13,776 bases of DNA, from NCBI GenBank assembly GCA_030430995.1, contig JAUIKA010000014.1, forward strand, positions 1-13,776, given 5' to 3'. This document shows, piece by piece, positions 6,333 through 13,776 of the stretch. Every line of letters starts with the position of its first letter. Position 1 is the stretch's first letter. Source of the DNA: Alphaproteobacteria bacterium (lineage in GTDB: Bacteria > Pseudomonadota > Alphaproteobacteria > Rickettsiales > Rickettsiaceae). Under the pieces are notes generated by a model. That model was not told the origin of the DNA, did not search any database, and saw only the letters and a list, made by a program, of their open reading frames with translations. The position numbers and the translations under genes were made by a program.

Positions 6333-8884
6333 TAGCATCTATGAATAATAAAACCAAATATGTTTGTTTTTATACTCATACCATTAATTGCTGCTATTCT
6401 TATAACCAAAACCTCATTTTTTAAATGCAAATTATATAATTTACCAATCTCTATCTCATTATTAGAACTAGGAATATTAAAAATAACACTACCTATCACC
6501 TCTTGCTGAGCATTTACCATATCATTTGCAATCATTTTAGCATTACTACTATAAGTAACTATAGGCATCTTTATAGATCTATTTTTTTGATATGTATCTT
6601 CATAATCCACAGAACTTAAAACATAATTCTTCCTCAGCTCTTTTTCCATATCCATATATATCAATGATGCTTTGTGAAGCTTTTTATACCCCTCCCTTAT
6701 GCTAACATCTGAAGAAAGGGAACTATAGTAAATATCCCCCTCTTGTTTTTTGCTATGAAAAAAAGATATATAGTCACTTTTAGCGGATATTTCAAATATG
6801 TAACATAACCTTAGCAATTCAATAGCATCTTTACCAGACATATTACTTTCAATAATAAAGCCTTCTATATCACGCTCTTCTAACATAGATGTATCTACAT
6901 CCTTTATATCACAAAGAGCGCATATTTCTTCTATAATAGCGCTAAGCATCCCACAATTTGCTTTAAACCAATGCCCCTTCTCCCATAGCATAGAATCTTT
7001 CCATATATTATGATGCGGCCATGCTGGGGTTGGGCGCGCATCATAGCACCATAAAAACATATTCTCTAAAAAATCACTTCCTTGCCAAAAATCTAAAGAA
7101 GCCCTGATGGCCCTCCTTTGAATGATGAAATCTGTCTGTGCTGAAGAATGCTTCGGGAAGTTGGAATCCATACAGATAGGGTCAAAAAATACATTTGGTT
7201 GGTTTGGGGCCTTATCCACAGAAGGAAACCCAAATTCAGTAAACCATATTTTTTTAGATTTAGGTACCCATGGGGTTTTATTACCAAGGGAGTCATAATG
7301 ATAATTCTCCCACCAATATTGAATATTCTTCCATGCATATTTAGCATCTAAAGCTTTCTTTATTTTACCATCTTTATAATATTGATACCCCTCACCAGAG
7401 CACCATCCATCTTTAATCTCCTGCTCACTAATATTTGAATATACAGTATCTGTAAGAGGAAAATATGCATCTATACCAATAAAATCTATGCTCTTACAAG
7501 CCCATAGCAGATCTAAATTATAATGCCCCCCTTCAGTATGATGATATTCAGACCAATCTGCCGCATAAGTAACTTTAATATCATTTCCTAATATGGCTTT
7601 AGTCTTTTTAGCAAGCTCTACTAACGCTTCCACTGCAGGGAATTTATTACTATTAAAATCTCTGATTTTTGTAAGACCTATAAGTTCTGAACCTATTGAA
7701 AAAGCATCTATATAACCTTTAGTTAAATTTGCATAATGTTGTATGAATTTATTATACCCACCATTCTCCTTTGAAAAGAAATTATGTACATCTATAGCTT
7801 TACCAGTTAAATGCCCCCTCCATGGTTTATCTGGCAGATCTATCATAAAAAGCGGATAAAGCATTATTTTATACCCCCTATCCTTCATCTCCTCTAGATA
7901 TCTTACTAAACTAGCATCATTGATAGTTCCTCCATATCTAGGTGACATATTGCTTTTATCCCTTCCTATTAAATATGCTGAACTTCTTGAGTATTCTGCC
8001 ACCCTCCACTCTTCTGTAGTATTATAATTACCTTGATATTCCACCGCTGGTAATATCTTGCAGCTTGCAAGGTCTAAACTAGTACCAAACCAAGCAACTA
8101 CTACAGATATCCATTCCAGATTTTTAAATATCTTACCAGTTTGATTTAAGCTATCCAAAGCATCCGCATCAGCGCTATTATTCTTATTAATATACTCTTG
8201 AAAGTCCCCGTAATCTTTACTCTGTAATTTTGTATCATATACAAACTCTCCACAACCAGGAATCATAACTAAAGATTTAATCTTATTCTCTAGCCTATTT
8301 GGGTATCCACTATTATTTATCACTTCAAATGAAAAAATAGGCAATCTATTAGAAAAATCTTTTAATGGCAAATCTTTAAATACAATATAAGCTAAGCCCT
8401 TATATGCAGGGGCATTAGGGCTATCTTCTAAGCAAACTTCATCAGGCTGCTGATGTTCCGAGCCATAGTAAATATTATATTCATAATCCTTCAAATCAAT
8501 AAGGTTATTCCCTGCCCAAACCCTTTCAATACCATCTATCTCTCCCTTGCAAATACCCATAGCAAATGTTGCATAATATTGATAGCTGACATATCTACTC
8601 TCTTCATCACATATCTCCTCTTCCCTTAAAGGCAGTGCCCATATAACCTCCCCTATCACCTTTGCCCTACCAAATACTATAGGGATAGTCCTCCCCCCTG
8701 CACAAGAATTAATATATAAATTATCCAGCATTTTTGCATAATGCCAATATTCATCTGGCTCATTTGCGTCATGGTCTATAAATTTGCCGATTAACTTCCC
8801 AGCATAAGACCCTATAGATCCTAAAGAGGGGGATATTTTAGATGCAAAAAACTTCCCTGCGGTAGCGAATAAACTATCAAACAT
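6332..8884 (-). CDS. GTA g15-like tail protein with TIM-barrel (GTA_TIM) and phage-tail domains
   Basis: In alphaproteobacterial gene transfer agents g15 encodes the large baseplate hub / host-specificity protein at the tail tip. The 850-residue product has the conserved N-terminal GGRTIPIVFGRAKVIGEVIW (63-82), then a glycoside-hydrolase-like TIM barrel from about 255 to 650. Barrel motifs are WFGTSLDLA (265-273), SPRYGGTINDASLVR (314-328), FSIGSELIGLT (395-405), YAADWSEY (440-447), SIDFIGIDAYFPL (465-477) and WFTEFGFPSVDKAPNQPNVF (547-566). E400 and E550 sit where the two catalytic Glu of such barrels lie. A Phage-tail_3-like region follows (about 660-845). The Rhodobacter homologue is about 1300 residues, so some 400 C-terminal residues are missing here, although the frame ends cleanly. 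The usual neighbour g14 is absent. Confidence 0.93.
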   Translation of the reverse strand: MFDSLFATAGKFFASKISPSLGSIGSYAGKLIGKFIDHDANEPDEYWHYAKMLDNLYINSCAGGRTIPIVFGRAKVIGEVIWALPLREEEICDEESRYVSYQYYATFAMGICKGEIDGIERVWAGNNLIDLKDYEYNIYYGSEHQQPDEVCLEDSPNAPAYKGLAYIVFKDLPLKDFSNRLPIFSFEVINNSGYPNRLENKIKSLVMIPGCGEFVYDTKLQSKDYGDFQEYINKNNSADADALDSLNQTGKIFKNLEWISVVVAWFGTSLDLASCKILPAVEYQGNYNTTEEWRVAEYSRSSAYLIGRDKSNMSPRYGGTINDASLVRYLEEMKDRGYKIMLYPLFMIDLPDKPWRGHLTGKAIDVHNFFSKENGGYNKFIQHYANLTKGYIDAFSIGSELIGLTKIRDFNSNKFPAVEALVELAKKTKAILGNDIKVTYAADWSEYHHTEGGHYNLDLLWACKSIDFIGIDAYFPLTDTVYSNISEQEIKDGWCSGEGYQYYKDGKIKKALDAKYAWKNIQYWWENYHYDSLGNKTPWVPKSKKIWFTEFGFPSVDKAPNQPNVFFDPICMDSNFPKHSSAQTDFIIQRRAIRASLDFWQGSDFLENMFLWCYDARPTPAWPHHNIWKDSMLWEKGHWFKANCGMLSAIIEEICALCDIKDVDTSMLEERDIEGFIIESNMSGKDAIELLRLCYIFEISAKSDYISFFHSKKQEGDIYYSSLSSDVSIREGYKKLHKASLIYMDMEKELRKNYVLSSVDYEDTYQKNRSIKMPIVTYSSNAKMIANDMVNAQQEVIGSVIFNIPSSNNEIEIGKLYNLHLKNEVLVIRIAAINGMSIKTNIFGFIIHRC

Positions 8885-8893
8885 TATATCAAA

Positions 8894-8929
8894 ACTAATA
8901 TTACTAAAATGCAGTTTAACAATATTAGT
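8894..8929. repeat. 9-bp inverted repeat (ACTAATATT / AATATTAGT) just upstream of the g15-like start
   Basis: Perfect arms at 8894-8902 and 8921-8929 are separated by 18 bp, the nearer arm being 10 bp before the g15-like ATG. It could be an operator or an mRNA hairpin next to the translation start. The arms are AT-rich, so RNA stability would be low. The sequence is seen; the role is inferred. Confidence 0.4.
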
Positions 8930-8979
8930 AGCTACATCTAATAGTTGGATGCTAATAACATAGATATTTATATGGAAAT

Positions 8980-9005
8980 TATGGAGTTAAAATATTATCT
9001 CCATA
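8980..9005 (-). terminator. Weak hairpin (TATGGAG / CTCCATA) downstream of the 270-aa gene
   Basis: Seven-base arms at 8980-8986 and 8999-9005 enclose a 12-nt loop, 20 bp past the stop of the 270-residue gene. No good T-run follows on the minus strand, so at most it is an attenuating or processing site. It is the most GC-containing hairpin in this 141-bp gap. Confidence 0.25.
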
Positions 9006-9025
9006 CTCTAATGGGTATAGTAAAC

Positions 9026-9838
9026 TTAACGATATCTATCAAGTTTCTTTATAAATCTCTTTTCTGCTTTAGAGCGGTTTTTCGGTTTATAAGAATCAAG
9101 ATTTTTTTTCGCTTCTCTTAATTTTGCTCCTATATCTGATATTCTCTTTTGCTCCTCTTTTGGAAGTGCATGGAATTTATCACCCAGATTCTCTACAAAG
9201 CTACATAAATCTTTAATCTTCTTACCTTCATCAAGCATTGCATTATATTCCTTTCCGAAGTCAAAATCTTTCTCTTCTACTTTCTCTTCTTGTGATTTGC
9301 TAAAATATCCACCTATACTATTTAATAAGGATTTCCCCATAGACCAACCTTGCTCTGCCCGATATTTTACTCCATCACTTACTAACCCTATTAGGGATTT
9401 ATCTTTCTTAAATATCCCTGTATGTATACCCATCTTCTCTTCCATATCATATGCCACTTTACAAAAAGCATTTGCACACCAAAAAGCAGAGGAAGCCATA
9501 GTATCTGGCGTAGCAAAAGCTAAATCCCCTGATGTTACTATCAATTCACTTAAATTTTCAAATTTCTTCTGTGTCTCTTGGGTAATTTCTGTATCCCCAT
9601 ATGCTTTTTTATATAGAGTTTGTAGCCCCGCATTTACTAAATCAAATTTTACACGATACTCAGCAACCCCTTTAAGATATTCAGTACTAATAGAGAATGC
9701 TTCATTACTATTTTGATATATTTTAGCCCCAGTAAACACTGTACCAACATGGTTACTAAAAATATCTTCTTTGACGTTATCTGCTGTATTGAAAACACCA
9801 AAATTATTCTGTTGAGTTTTATCTTTTTCTTCTGTCAT
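9026..9838 (-). CDS. Hypothetical helical protein (270 aa) with basic C-terminus
   Basis: The product has no signal peptide and no clear membrane segment. Residues 50-180 are predicted helical with a hydrophobic centre (IVTSGDLAFATPDTMASSAF, 100-119). Residues 182-245 are highly charged and coiled-coil-like, and the C-terminus is strongly basic (PKNRSKAEKRFIKKLDRYR, 252-270). The motifs GLV (151-153) and LNSIGGYFSK (172-181) recur with almost the same spacing in the 190-residue protein on the other side of the g15-like gene. It lies 45 bp after the lipase-like gene, so the two may be co-transcribed. A basic tail is compatible with type IV secretion in Rickettsiales or with nucleic-acid binding, but neither is shown. 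No family is recognised. Confidence 0.78.
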   Translation of the reverse strand: MTEEKDKTQQNNFGVFNTADNVKEDIFSNHVGTVFTGAKIYQNSNEAFSISTEYLKGVAEYRVKFDLVNAGLQTLYKKAYGDTEITQETQKKFENLSELIVTSGDLAFATPDTMASSAFWCANAFCKVAYDMEEKMGIHTGIFKKDKSLIGLVSDGVKYRAEQGWSMGKSLLNSIGGYFSKSQEEKVEEKDFDFGKEYNAMLDEGKKIKDLCSFVENLGDKFHALPKEEQKRISDIGAKLREAKKNLDSYKPKNRSKAEKRFIKKLDRYR

Positions 9839-9883
9839 AATATATATTTTTATTATATAAATAATAATTTAAATTGCTCTATA

Positions 9884-11050
9884 CTACCTCTGCTTAATAG
9901 ACTTTGCAAAAATATCTTTTGTCTCTGCAATAAAAAATGCCCTCTCATTTAGCATATTACATACATGCTGCAGCTCTTCTTTAGAAAATGATATTGACTC
10001 TACAGAACCATCAGCACATCTCTTATGCATAGAAAGCTTATGCCCTTTATTATCATTATCTTGCTTTATTGCTTCAAATATAGCCTTATTATATTTTATT
10101 GGCACTCTTGAATATAGAATATCTTCAGATGTTACTTCTTTACCAGAAGATAAATCTACAATTCCTTTCTCACCTATAAATAATTCATCAAAATTTTTAA
10201 GGCTATGCTTATCTATCTGATGGCTAATATTACCATAAGATAATATAGAAAATACTTTACTAATAAGCTCTGAAGAGGCATTTGTTACATAAGCCAAGAA
10301 AGACATTGCATATTTAAAATAAGACTTTGGCTCTTTATCTTTAATCTCATAAACCTCACCTGTTTGCTCATTTAGCGTGTTAATAAAGTTTTTACCATTA
10401 TTGATGGTTTTGAAGCTCACGTCTTGCTTAATATTTTGCAAAGAACTATTATTATTTTTACAAAGTTTTTCTACTATAGGTTTTGTACCTGGGTTATCAA
10501 ATGTTATACAATCTATTTTCTCTTTGCAACTAAGCCCTTTTTTATTCATTTGCAATGCCATATCAACGGCGCCAAGCTCTGCCATTGCAGCACCAAGAGA
10601 ATGGCCTGTATAATGTAGTTTATACTCAGAAATCTCGCTTCCAAATACATCTAACACAACTGAGTTAATATATTCTGCTGATTTTAATTTTTTAGGTGGA
10701 TTATGCATATATAAATTATAATCATCTGCTACATCATAATAACCTTGCGCATTCATACCAAGCCTTGTACCTGCATTTGCAAAGGTAATTTCCTTAGTTT
10801 TAGAGTTAACAAAAACAATGCATCTATGCTCATATTTGCTTGCTTTGCTATGCCCTGTACCCTCTGCCATATCTGATATGAAAAATACTTTCAGGTTTGG
10901 ATCTGCTATTGCCAGATTATCTGCAAGATCTGTAAATAACTCCGGGGATAAATCTTCATGGGTTATGCCCTCACTATATGCTATATGGGTAAGTAATATA
11001 TTTTGTTGTAATTTGTTTTTATATTTATCCCAATTCTTTATATCTTTCAT
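9884..11050 (-). CDS. Class-3 lipase-like serine hydrolase (putative lipase/phospholipase)
   Basis: Class-3 lipases are alpha/beta hydrolases acting on acylglycerols or phospholipids. The 388-residue product shows EITFANAGTRLG (87-98, the equivalent of the FRGT strand near the oxyanion hole), then HYTGHSLGAAMAELGAVDMA (146-165) with nucleophile S151 in GHSLG. These are followed by CITFDNPGT (181-189), and DKHSLKNF (280-287) carries the probable catalytic H282. The acid residue is unclear: around NFINTLNEQTGEVYEI (221-236) there is no obvious Asp of the usual class-3 type. There is no signal peptide, so any export would need a leaderless route. It has its own promoter-like sequence and begins 88 bp after yraN. 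In intracellular bacteria such enzymes often act on host membranes; that is inference here. Confidence 0.85.
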   Translation of the reverse strand: MKDIKNWDKYKNKLQQNILLTHIAYSEGITHEDLSPELFTDLADNLAIADPNLKVFFISDMAEGTGHSKASKYEHRCIVFVNSKTKEITFANAGTRLGMNAQGYYDVADDYNLYMHNPPKKLKSAEYINSVVLDVFGSEISEYKLHYTGHSLGAAMAELGAVDMALQMNKKGLSCKEKIDCITFDNPGTKPIVEKLCKNNNSSLQNIKQDVSFKTINNGKNFINTLNEQTGEVYEIKDKEPKSYFKYAMSFLAYVTNASSELISKVFSILSYGNISHQIDKHSLKNFDELFIGEKGIVDLSSGKEVTSEDILYSRVPIKYNKAIFEAIKQDNDNKGHKLSMHKRCADGSVESISFSKEELQHVCNMLNERAFFIAETKDIFAKSIKQR

Positions 11051-11076
11051 TATTAATACCCATATTTATACTATTA

Positions 11077-11105
11077 ATTATAGGAAAAATAATTCTGGTA
11101 GTAAA
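11077..11105 (-). promoter_or_regulatory. Probable promoter of the lipase-like gene
   Basis: On the minus strand TTTACT (11105-11100) is followed after 17 nt by a perfect TATAAT (11082-11077), giving a start near 11070 and a leader of about 20 nt. It lies in the 88-bp gap after yraN, which suggests the accessory block is transcribed separately from the mla-obgE-yraN run. Confidence 0.45.
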
Positions 11106-11115
11106 GATTAGTAAG

Positions 11116-11137
11116 TATATATTAATAATAATATATA
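11116..11137. repeat. Perfect 9-bp AT hairpin directly after yraN
   Basis: Arms TATATATTA (11116-11124) and TAATATATA (11129-11137) enclose a 4-nt loop, ending next to the yraN stop codon. All pairs are A-T and no T-run follows on the minus strand. It may mark the end of the housekeeping transcript, but could be chance in this composition. Confidence 0.3.
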
Positions 11138-11138
11138 T

Positions 11139-11486
11139 TTAGAATGAATTATATAACAGCTCCACTAAAATGTTATTCCTGACTATTGCTAAGTCAAATC
11201 TTATTTCATATGTTATATATATTGGCTTTTCTGCAATAAATAACTCTGCAGCATTTCTAATACGCAATATTTGCTTTTCAGTCAAGCTATGGTAAGCATC
11301 ATATATGTTTTTTCTAGCCTTCACTTCTGTAAAAACCAAATGATTACCTTTAGTAAATATCAGGTCTATTTCACCAGCATCAATCTTTTTATATCTTTTA
11401 GATATAAGACAATAACCTTCAGATATATAAAATTTTTCTACTACCTCTTCTGCTAATACCCCTTTACTGTAATGACTGGAGGCCAT
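11139..11486 (-). CDS. yraN: UPF0102/YraN family endonuclease-like protein
   Basis: YraN proteins have a Holliday-junction-resolvase-like, restriction-endonuclease fold; their precise role is not settled. The 115-residue length is normal. The order is KGVLAEEVVEKFYISEGY (8-25), GEIDLI (38-43) and LVFTEVKARK (50-59), followed by RFDLAIV near residue 96. D41, E54 and K56 form the D...ExK metal-binding core of the fold. It overlaps the 3' end of obgE by 23 bp, so translation is likely coupled. Confidence 0.92.
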   Translation of the reverse strand: MASSHYSKGVLAEEVVEKFYISEGYCLISKRYKKIDAGEIDLIFTKGNHLVFTEVKARKNIYDAYHSLTEKQILRIRNAAELFIAEKPIYITYEIRFDLAIVRNNILVELLYNSF

Positions 11487-12429
11487 CTATTATCATATTT
11501 TGTAATTCTGATATTCCGCTATTAGTATATGTAGAAATTTGATGCAGTTTATTGCCAAAGATAGTGTTGCTATCTGAATTCTGAATATCCACCCTACTTA
11601 AACAAATAATCTCAGGCTTGCTGAGCAATTTATCTGAATATTGTGAAAGCTCCTCTCTAATCTTTTTATAATCTCCCTCTATATCTTCAGAGCTAGCATC
11701 TATTAAGTGAAGCAGCAATTTGCATCTTTCTATATGCTTTAAAAACCTTATCCCAAGCCCTTTTCCTTCATGCGCACCCTCTATAAGCCCTGGAATATCT
11801 GCTAATATAACCTCTTGCTCTTTATGCTCCATAACGCCCAAAGAAGGGGAAAGAGTGGTAAATTCATAATTACCTATCTTAGGCGTTGCCCTGGTTAAAT
11901 TCGCAAGCAAACTAGACTTTCCAATATTAGGCAGCCCTATTATTCCTACATCAGCTAAAAGCTTAAGCTTAAGCCATATCCATTGCTCCCTGCCCTCCTC
12001 TCCTTTGGTAAATTTCTGAGGAGCTCTATTTGTAGATGACTTAAAATTACTGTTACCAGCACCGCCTTTACCGCCTTTTAAGAAAGTGATATCTTCCTGC
12101 TTAGAGGCGTCATATAAAATATATTTTCCAGTCTCATCTAATATCTCAGTACCTATAGGCACCTCCAATACCATATGCGGCGCAGAGGCCCCTGTCTTGT
12201 TTCTACTAGACCCATGGTTTCCTTTTTGTGCTTTAAAATGCCTTGTATATCTAAAACCTACTAATGTGTTTACATTGGGGTTAGGGGAAAACACTATGTC
12301 TCCTCCACTGCCACCATTACCTCCATCTGGCCCTCCCTTAGGGATGAATTTCTCCCTTCTAAAACTACAACATCCATCACCTCCATCACCACTTCTTACA
12401 TTAATCTTAACTTCATCAATTAGTTGCAT
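11464..12429 (-). CDS. obgE: GTPase ObgE/CgtA
   Basis: Obg is an essential GTPase of 50S ribosome assembly and stress control. The 321-residue product has the glycine-rich Obg domain (1-158, with GGDGCCSFRREKF at 16-28 and GGPDGGNGGSGGD at 32-44). The G domain has P-loop GLPNIGKS (165-172), TTLSP (191-195) and DIPGLIEGAHEGKGLG (211-226). G4 reads SRVD (278-281) in place of NKxD, which changes two of the guanine-recognition positions. G5 is ISTYTNSG (298-305). It ends soon after the G domain and lacks the C-terminal OCT domain of some Gram-positive Obg proteins, as is usual in Proteobacteria of this group. It overlaps mlaC by 10 bp and yraN by 23 bp. Confidence 0.97.
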   Translation of the reverse strand: MQLIDEVKINVRSGDGGDGCCSFRREKFIPKGGPDGGNGGSGGDIVFSPNPNVNTLVGFRYTRHFKAQKGNHGSSRNKTGASAPHMVLEVPIGTEILDETGKYILYDASKQEDITFLKGGKGGAGNSNFKSSTNRAPQKFTKGEEGREQWIWLKLKLLADVGIIGLPNIGKSSLLANLTRATPKIGNYEFTTLSPSLGVMEHKEQEVILADIPGLIEGAHEGKGLGIRFLKHIERCKLLLHLIDASSEDIEGDYKKIREELSQYSDKLLSKPEIICLSRVDIQNSDSNTIFGNKLHQISTYTNSGISELQNMIIDGLQSLQ

Positions 12430-13019
12430 TTTATACCTAGCTTATTAATTTTTATTTTTAGTTTTTTTATTAAAAACTCAATGCCATTTTTAGATAAAAT
12501 ATCACTAAACTCTTGCCTTTGCACCCTTAGAAAACTCACCCCCTCTGTAATAATGTCATATATTTTATATTCACCATCACAGCTTTTTATTATAAAGCTC
12601 ACTGTAAGGATTCTATTTTTTATATTATCATTTATTTTTGTCTTCACAACATATGTACCAGCACTTAGCGGCTTTACCTCTACAATACTTACCTTTTGCC
12701 CTGTATATTTCTTTAGTGTTTTTGCATAATACCCAAGAACATATTCTCTATAAACATCTACAAATTCTTGGACTTGCTGCTCAGAAAAATTTTTCTTTGC
12801 TCTACCTAAAGCGAACATCGCCATAGATCTTATCTCTATCTTCTCCTTTATAACTTTCACTGCTAATTTTACCCTCTCCTCCTTGGGAAGCGCTGTATTC
12901 TCTAATATCTCTGATGATTCAGTGAATATATTCCCTATATATTTTTCTATCTTAATATTCTCATTACCTAAAGCAAAAGAGAATATAGCTGTTAAAACAA
13001 CTGTTAATAATAGCCTCAT
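12420..13019 (-). CDS. mlaC: Phospholipid-binding protein MlaC (periplasmic)
   Basis: MlaC carries phospholipids between MlaA in the outer membrane and the MlaFEDB transporter in the inner membrane. The 199-residue product starts with a signal peptide (MRLLLTVVLTAIFSFALG, cleavage near residue 18). The Ttg2D/MlaC signatures follow: MAMFALGRAKKNFSEQQVQEF (66-86, with the ALGR..K motif), EYVLGYYAKTLKKY (92-105), and the hallmark YKIYDIITEGVSFLRVQRQEF (151-171). It lies 6 bp after mlaA and overlaps obgE by 10 bp, so mlaA-mlaC look like a unit. Confidence 0.93.
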   Translation of the reverse strand: MRLLLTVVLTAIFSFALGNENIKIEKYIGNIFTESSEILENTALPKEERVKLAVKVIKEKIEIRSMAMFALGRAKKNFSEQQVQEFVDVYREYVLGYYAKTLKKYTGQKVSIVEVKPLSAGTYVVKTKINDNIKNRILTVSFIIKSCDGEYKIYDIITEGVSFLRVQRQEFSDILSKNGIEFLIKKLKIKINKLGIKCN

Positions 13020-13025
13020 AATTAA

Positions 13026-13760
13026 TTACTTGTTATCTATTTGATATATTATACTTCTAACAGTGATATATTCGTCAATAGATATATTTGTTATTTCGGT
13101 GGTTGAAGGTAATATCTTTGCCCTTTCTGATAAAATCTTACTAGGAATCAATGCAGCCTGAGAAGTAGAAGGAAAAAATAAAATTGTATCAATTAACTTA
13201 TCTGGCACGCCCCTTAATGTTGTAGGCCCCACTATAGGAAGAACAATATATGGCCCTGGCTTCACATTATAAAAAGCAAGGGTATTAGAAAAATTATTAT
13301 TCTCTCTCTCAAGCCCCATTACCTTGCTTATATCTGTAATGCCTAATATACCTACCGTGGAGTTAGTAATAAAACTCCACATGTTATACACTGCATTCTT
13401 TGGCTTAAACTGCAATATGTCATTTACTATAACTAAAGGAGTAGCAAGATTTGTAAAGAAGTTTTTAAGAGCAATTTGCAAAGCATTGGGAGTATATTTA
13501 GTATACCATTCTGCAGCAGGCCTTATTACTATATTATCTACATATGCATTCAATACATATGTCTTTCTATTTATTGATTCGAACGGATCCGATATGCCCT
13601 CTTCTTGATCTGAATATATCTCATCATAAACAAACTCAGAATTTTCACAATAACATATATTAGCTACAGAGAATAGCAATATAATTTTCGCGACATATAG
13701 TATTTTTAATCTTAAATTCTGTGCCAATAATCTCTGTAATATAATCTTTATTATATGCAT
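13026..13760 (-). CDS. mlaA: Outer-membrane lipid asymmetry protein MlaA (VacJ)
   Basis: MlaA removes misplaced phospholipids from the outer leaflet of the outer membrane and hands them to MlaC. The 244-residue product has the VacJ signatures DPFESINRKTYVLNAYVD (58-75), RPAAEWY (80-86), NFFTNLATPLVIVNDILQ (100-117), NSTVGILGITD (133-143) and GPYIVLPIVGPTTLRG (169-184). The N-terminus is long: a basic stretch, then a hydrophobic core (ILYVAKIILLFSVANICYC, 20-38). C36 and C38 are candidates for lipidation, but neither is in a good lipobox (Tyr precedes C38). The start is the ATG at 13760, 17 bp from the window edge; no stop lies upstream in frame, so an earlier start cannot be excluded. Confidence 0.95.
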   Translation of the reverse strand: MHIIKIILQRLLAQNLRLKILYVAKIILLFSVANICYCENSEFVYDEIYSDQEEGISDPFESINRKTYVLNAYVDNIVIRPAAEWYTKYTPNALQIALKNFFTNLATPLVIVNDILQFKPKNAVYNMWSFITNSTVGILGITDISKVMGLERENNNFSNTLAFYNVKPGPYIVLPIVGPTTLRGVPDKLIDTILFFPSTSQAALIPSKILSERAKILPSTTEITNISIDEYITVRSIIYQIDNK

Positions 13761-13776
13761 AAGAACAAATATATTT

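Noticed and set aside
1680..8884. An intact prophage spanning portal to tail protein
   Set aside because: Only two phage-type genes are present, they are on opposite strands, and housekeeping genes (secG, kdsA) lie between them. There is no integrase, lysis or capsid gene, and both match GTA rather than temperate-phage types.
9297..9716. 139-residue open frame on the plus strand opposite the 270-aa gene
   Set aside because: It is fully antisense to a better-supported gene lying in a co-directional run, and has no recognisable domain or start signal.
9026..11050. Lipase and 270-aa gene as a toxin-immunity pair of a type VI system
   Set aside because: There is no type VI marker, the second protein has no immunity-like feature, and the 270-aa product is larger than usual for an immunity protein.
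12086..12448. 120-residue open frame on the plus strand opposite obgE
   Set aside because: It is antisense to the glycine-rich Obg domain, whose GGN codons give Pro/Ser-rich antisense frames; there is no family resemblance or promoter.

Overview
The window looks like a chromosomal segment of an AT-rich, obligately intracellular alphaproteobacterium, most likely of the order Rickettsiales. The evidence is the very high A+T content, weak or absent Shine-Dalgarno sequences, tightly packed genes, and protein sequences of alphaproteobacterial type. Pal (which binds peptidoglycan), KdsA (Kdo of LPS) and MlaA/MlaC (outer-membrane lipid asymmetry) point to a lineage that keeps an LPS- and peptidoglycan-containing envelope, such as Rickettsiaceae or Midichloriaceae, rather than Anaplasmataceae. 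No tRNA, rRNA, insertion sequence or CRISPR array was seen. The longest gap without a gene is 193 bp (723-915).

Layout. The left edge carries, on the minus strand, rbfA followed by nrdR, which runs off the window. A divergent intergenic region then leads into a plus-strand run: pal, a translationally coupled small Cys-containing lipoprotein, a gene transfer agent (GTA)/HK97-type portal gene, a 75-residue helical ORF, secG and kdsA. The plus run meets a long minus-strand run at about 4.2 kb. Read in its own direction, starting at the right edge, the minus run is mlaA, mlaC, obgE and yraN (housekeeping, overlapping or nearly so). It continues into an accessory block: a class-3 lipase-like protein, a 270-residue helical protein, an 850-residue GTA gene 15 (g15)-like TIM-barrel tail protein, a 190-residue helical protein, a compact glutamine-synthetase-like protein, and a protein with a signal peptide and the MazG motif EExxE...ExxD.

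How it fits together. Two GTA structural genes, portal and g15, lie 3.5 kb apart on opposite strands and are separated by housekeeping genes. This is the dispersed GTA arrangement known in Rickettsiales, not a prophage. Both are open and keep family motifs, which suggests they are under selection. The accessory block from 4.2 to 11.1 kb is the most unusual part. The two helical proteins that flank g15 share a spaced C-terminal motif and may be paralogues. The lipase has its own promoter-like sequence. The MazG-like protein appears to be exported, which is odd for a family of cytoplasmic nucleotide pyrophosphohydrolases. No assembled novel system can be proven from sequence alone.
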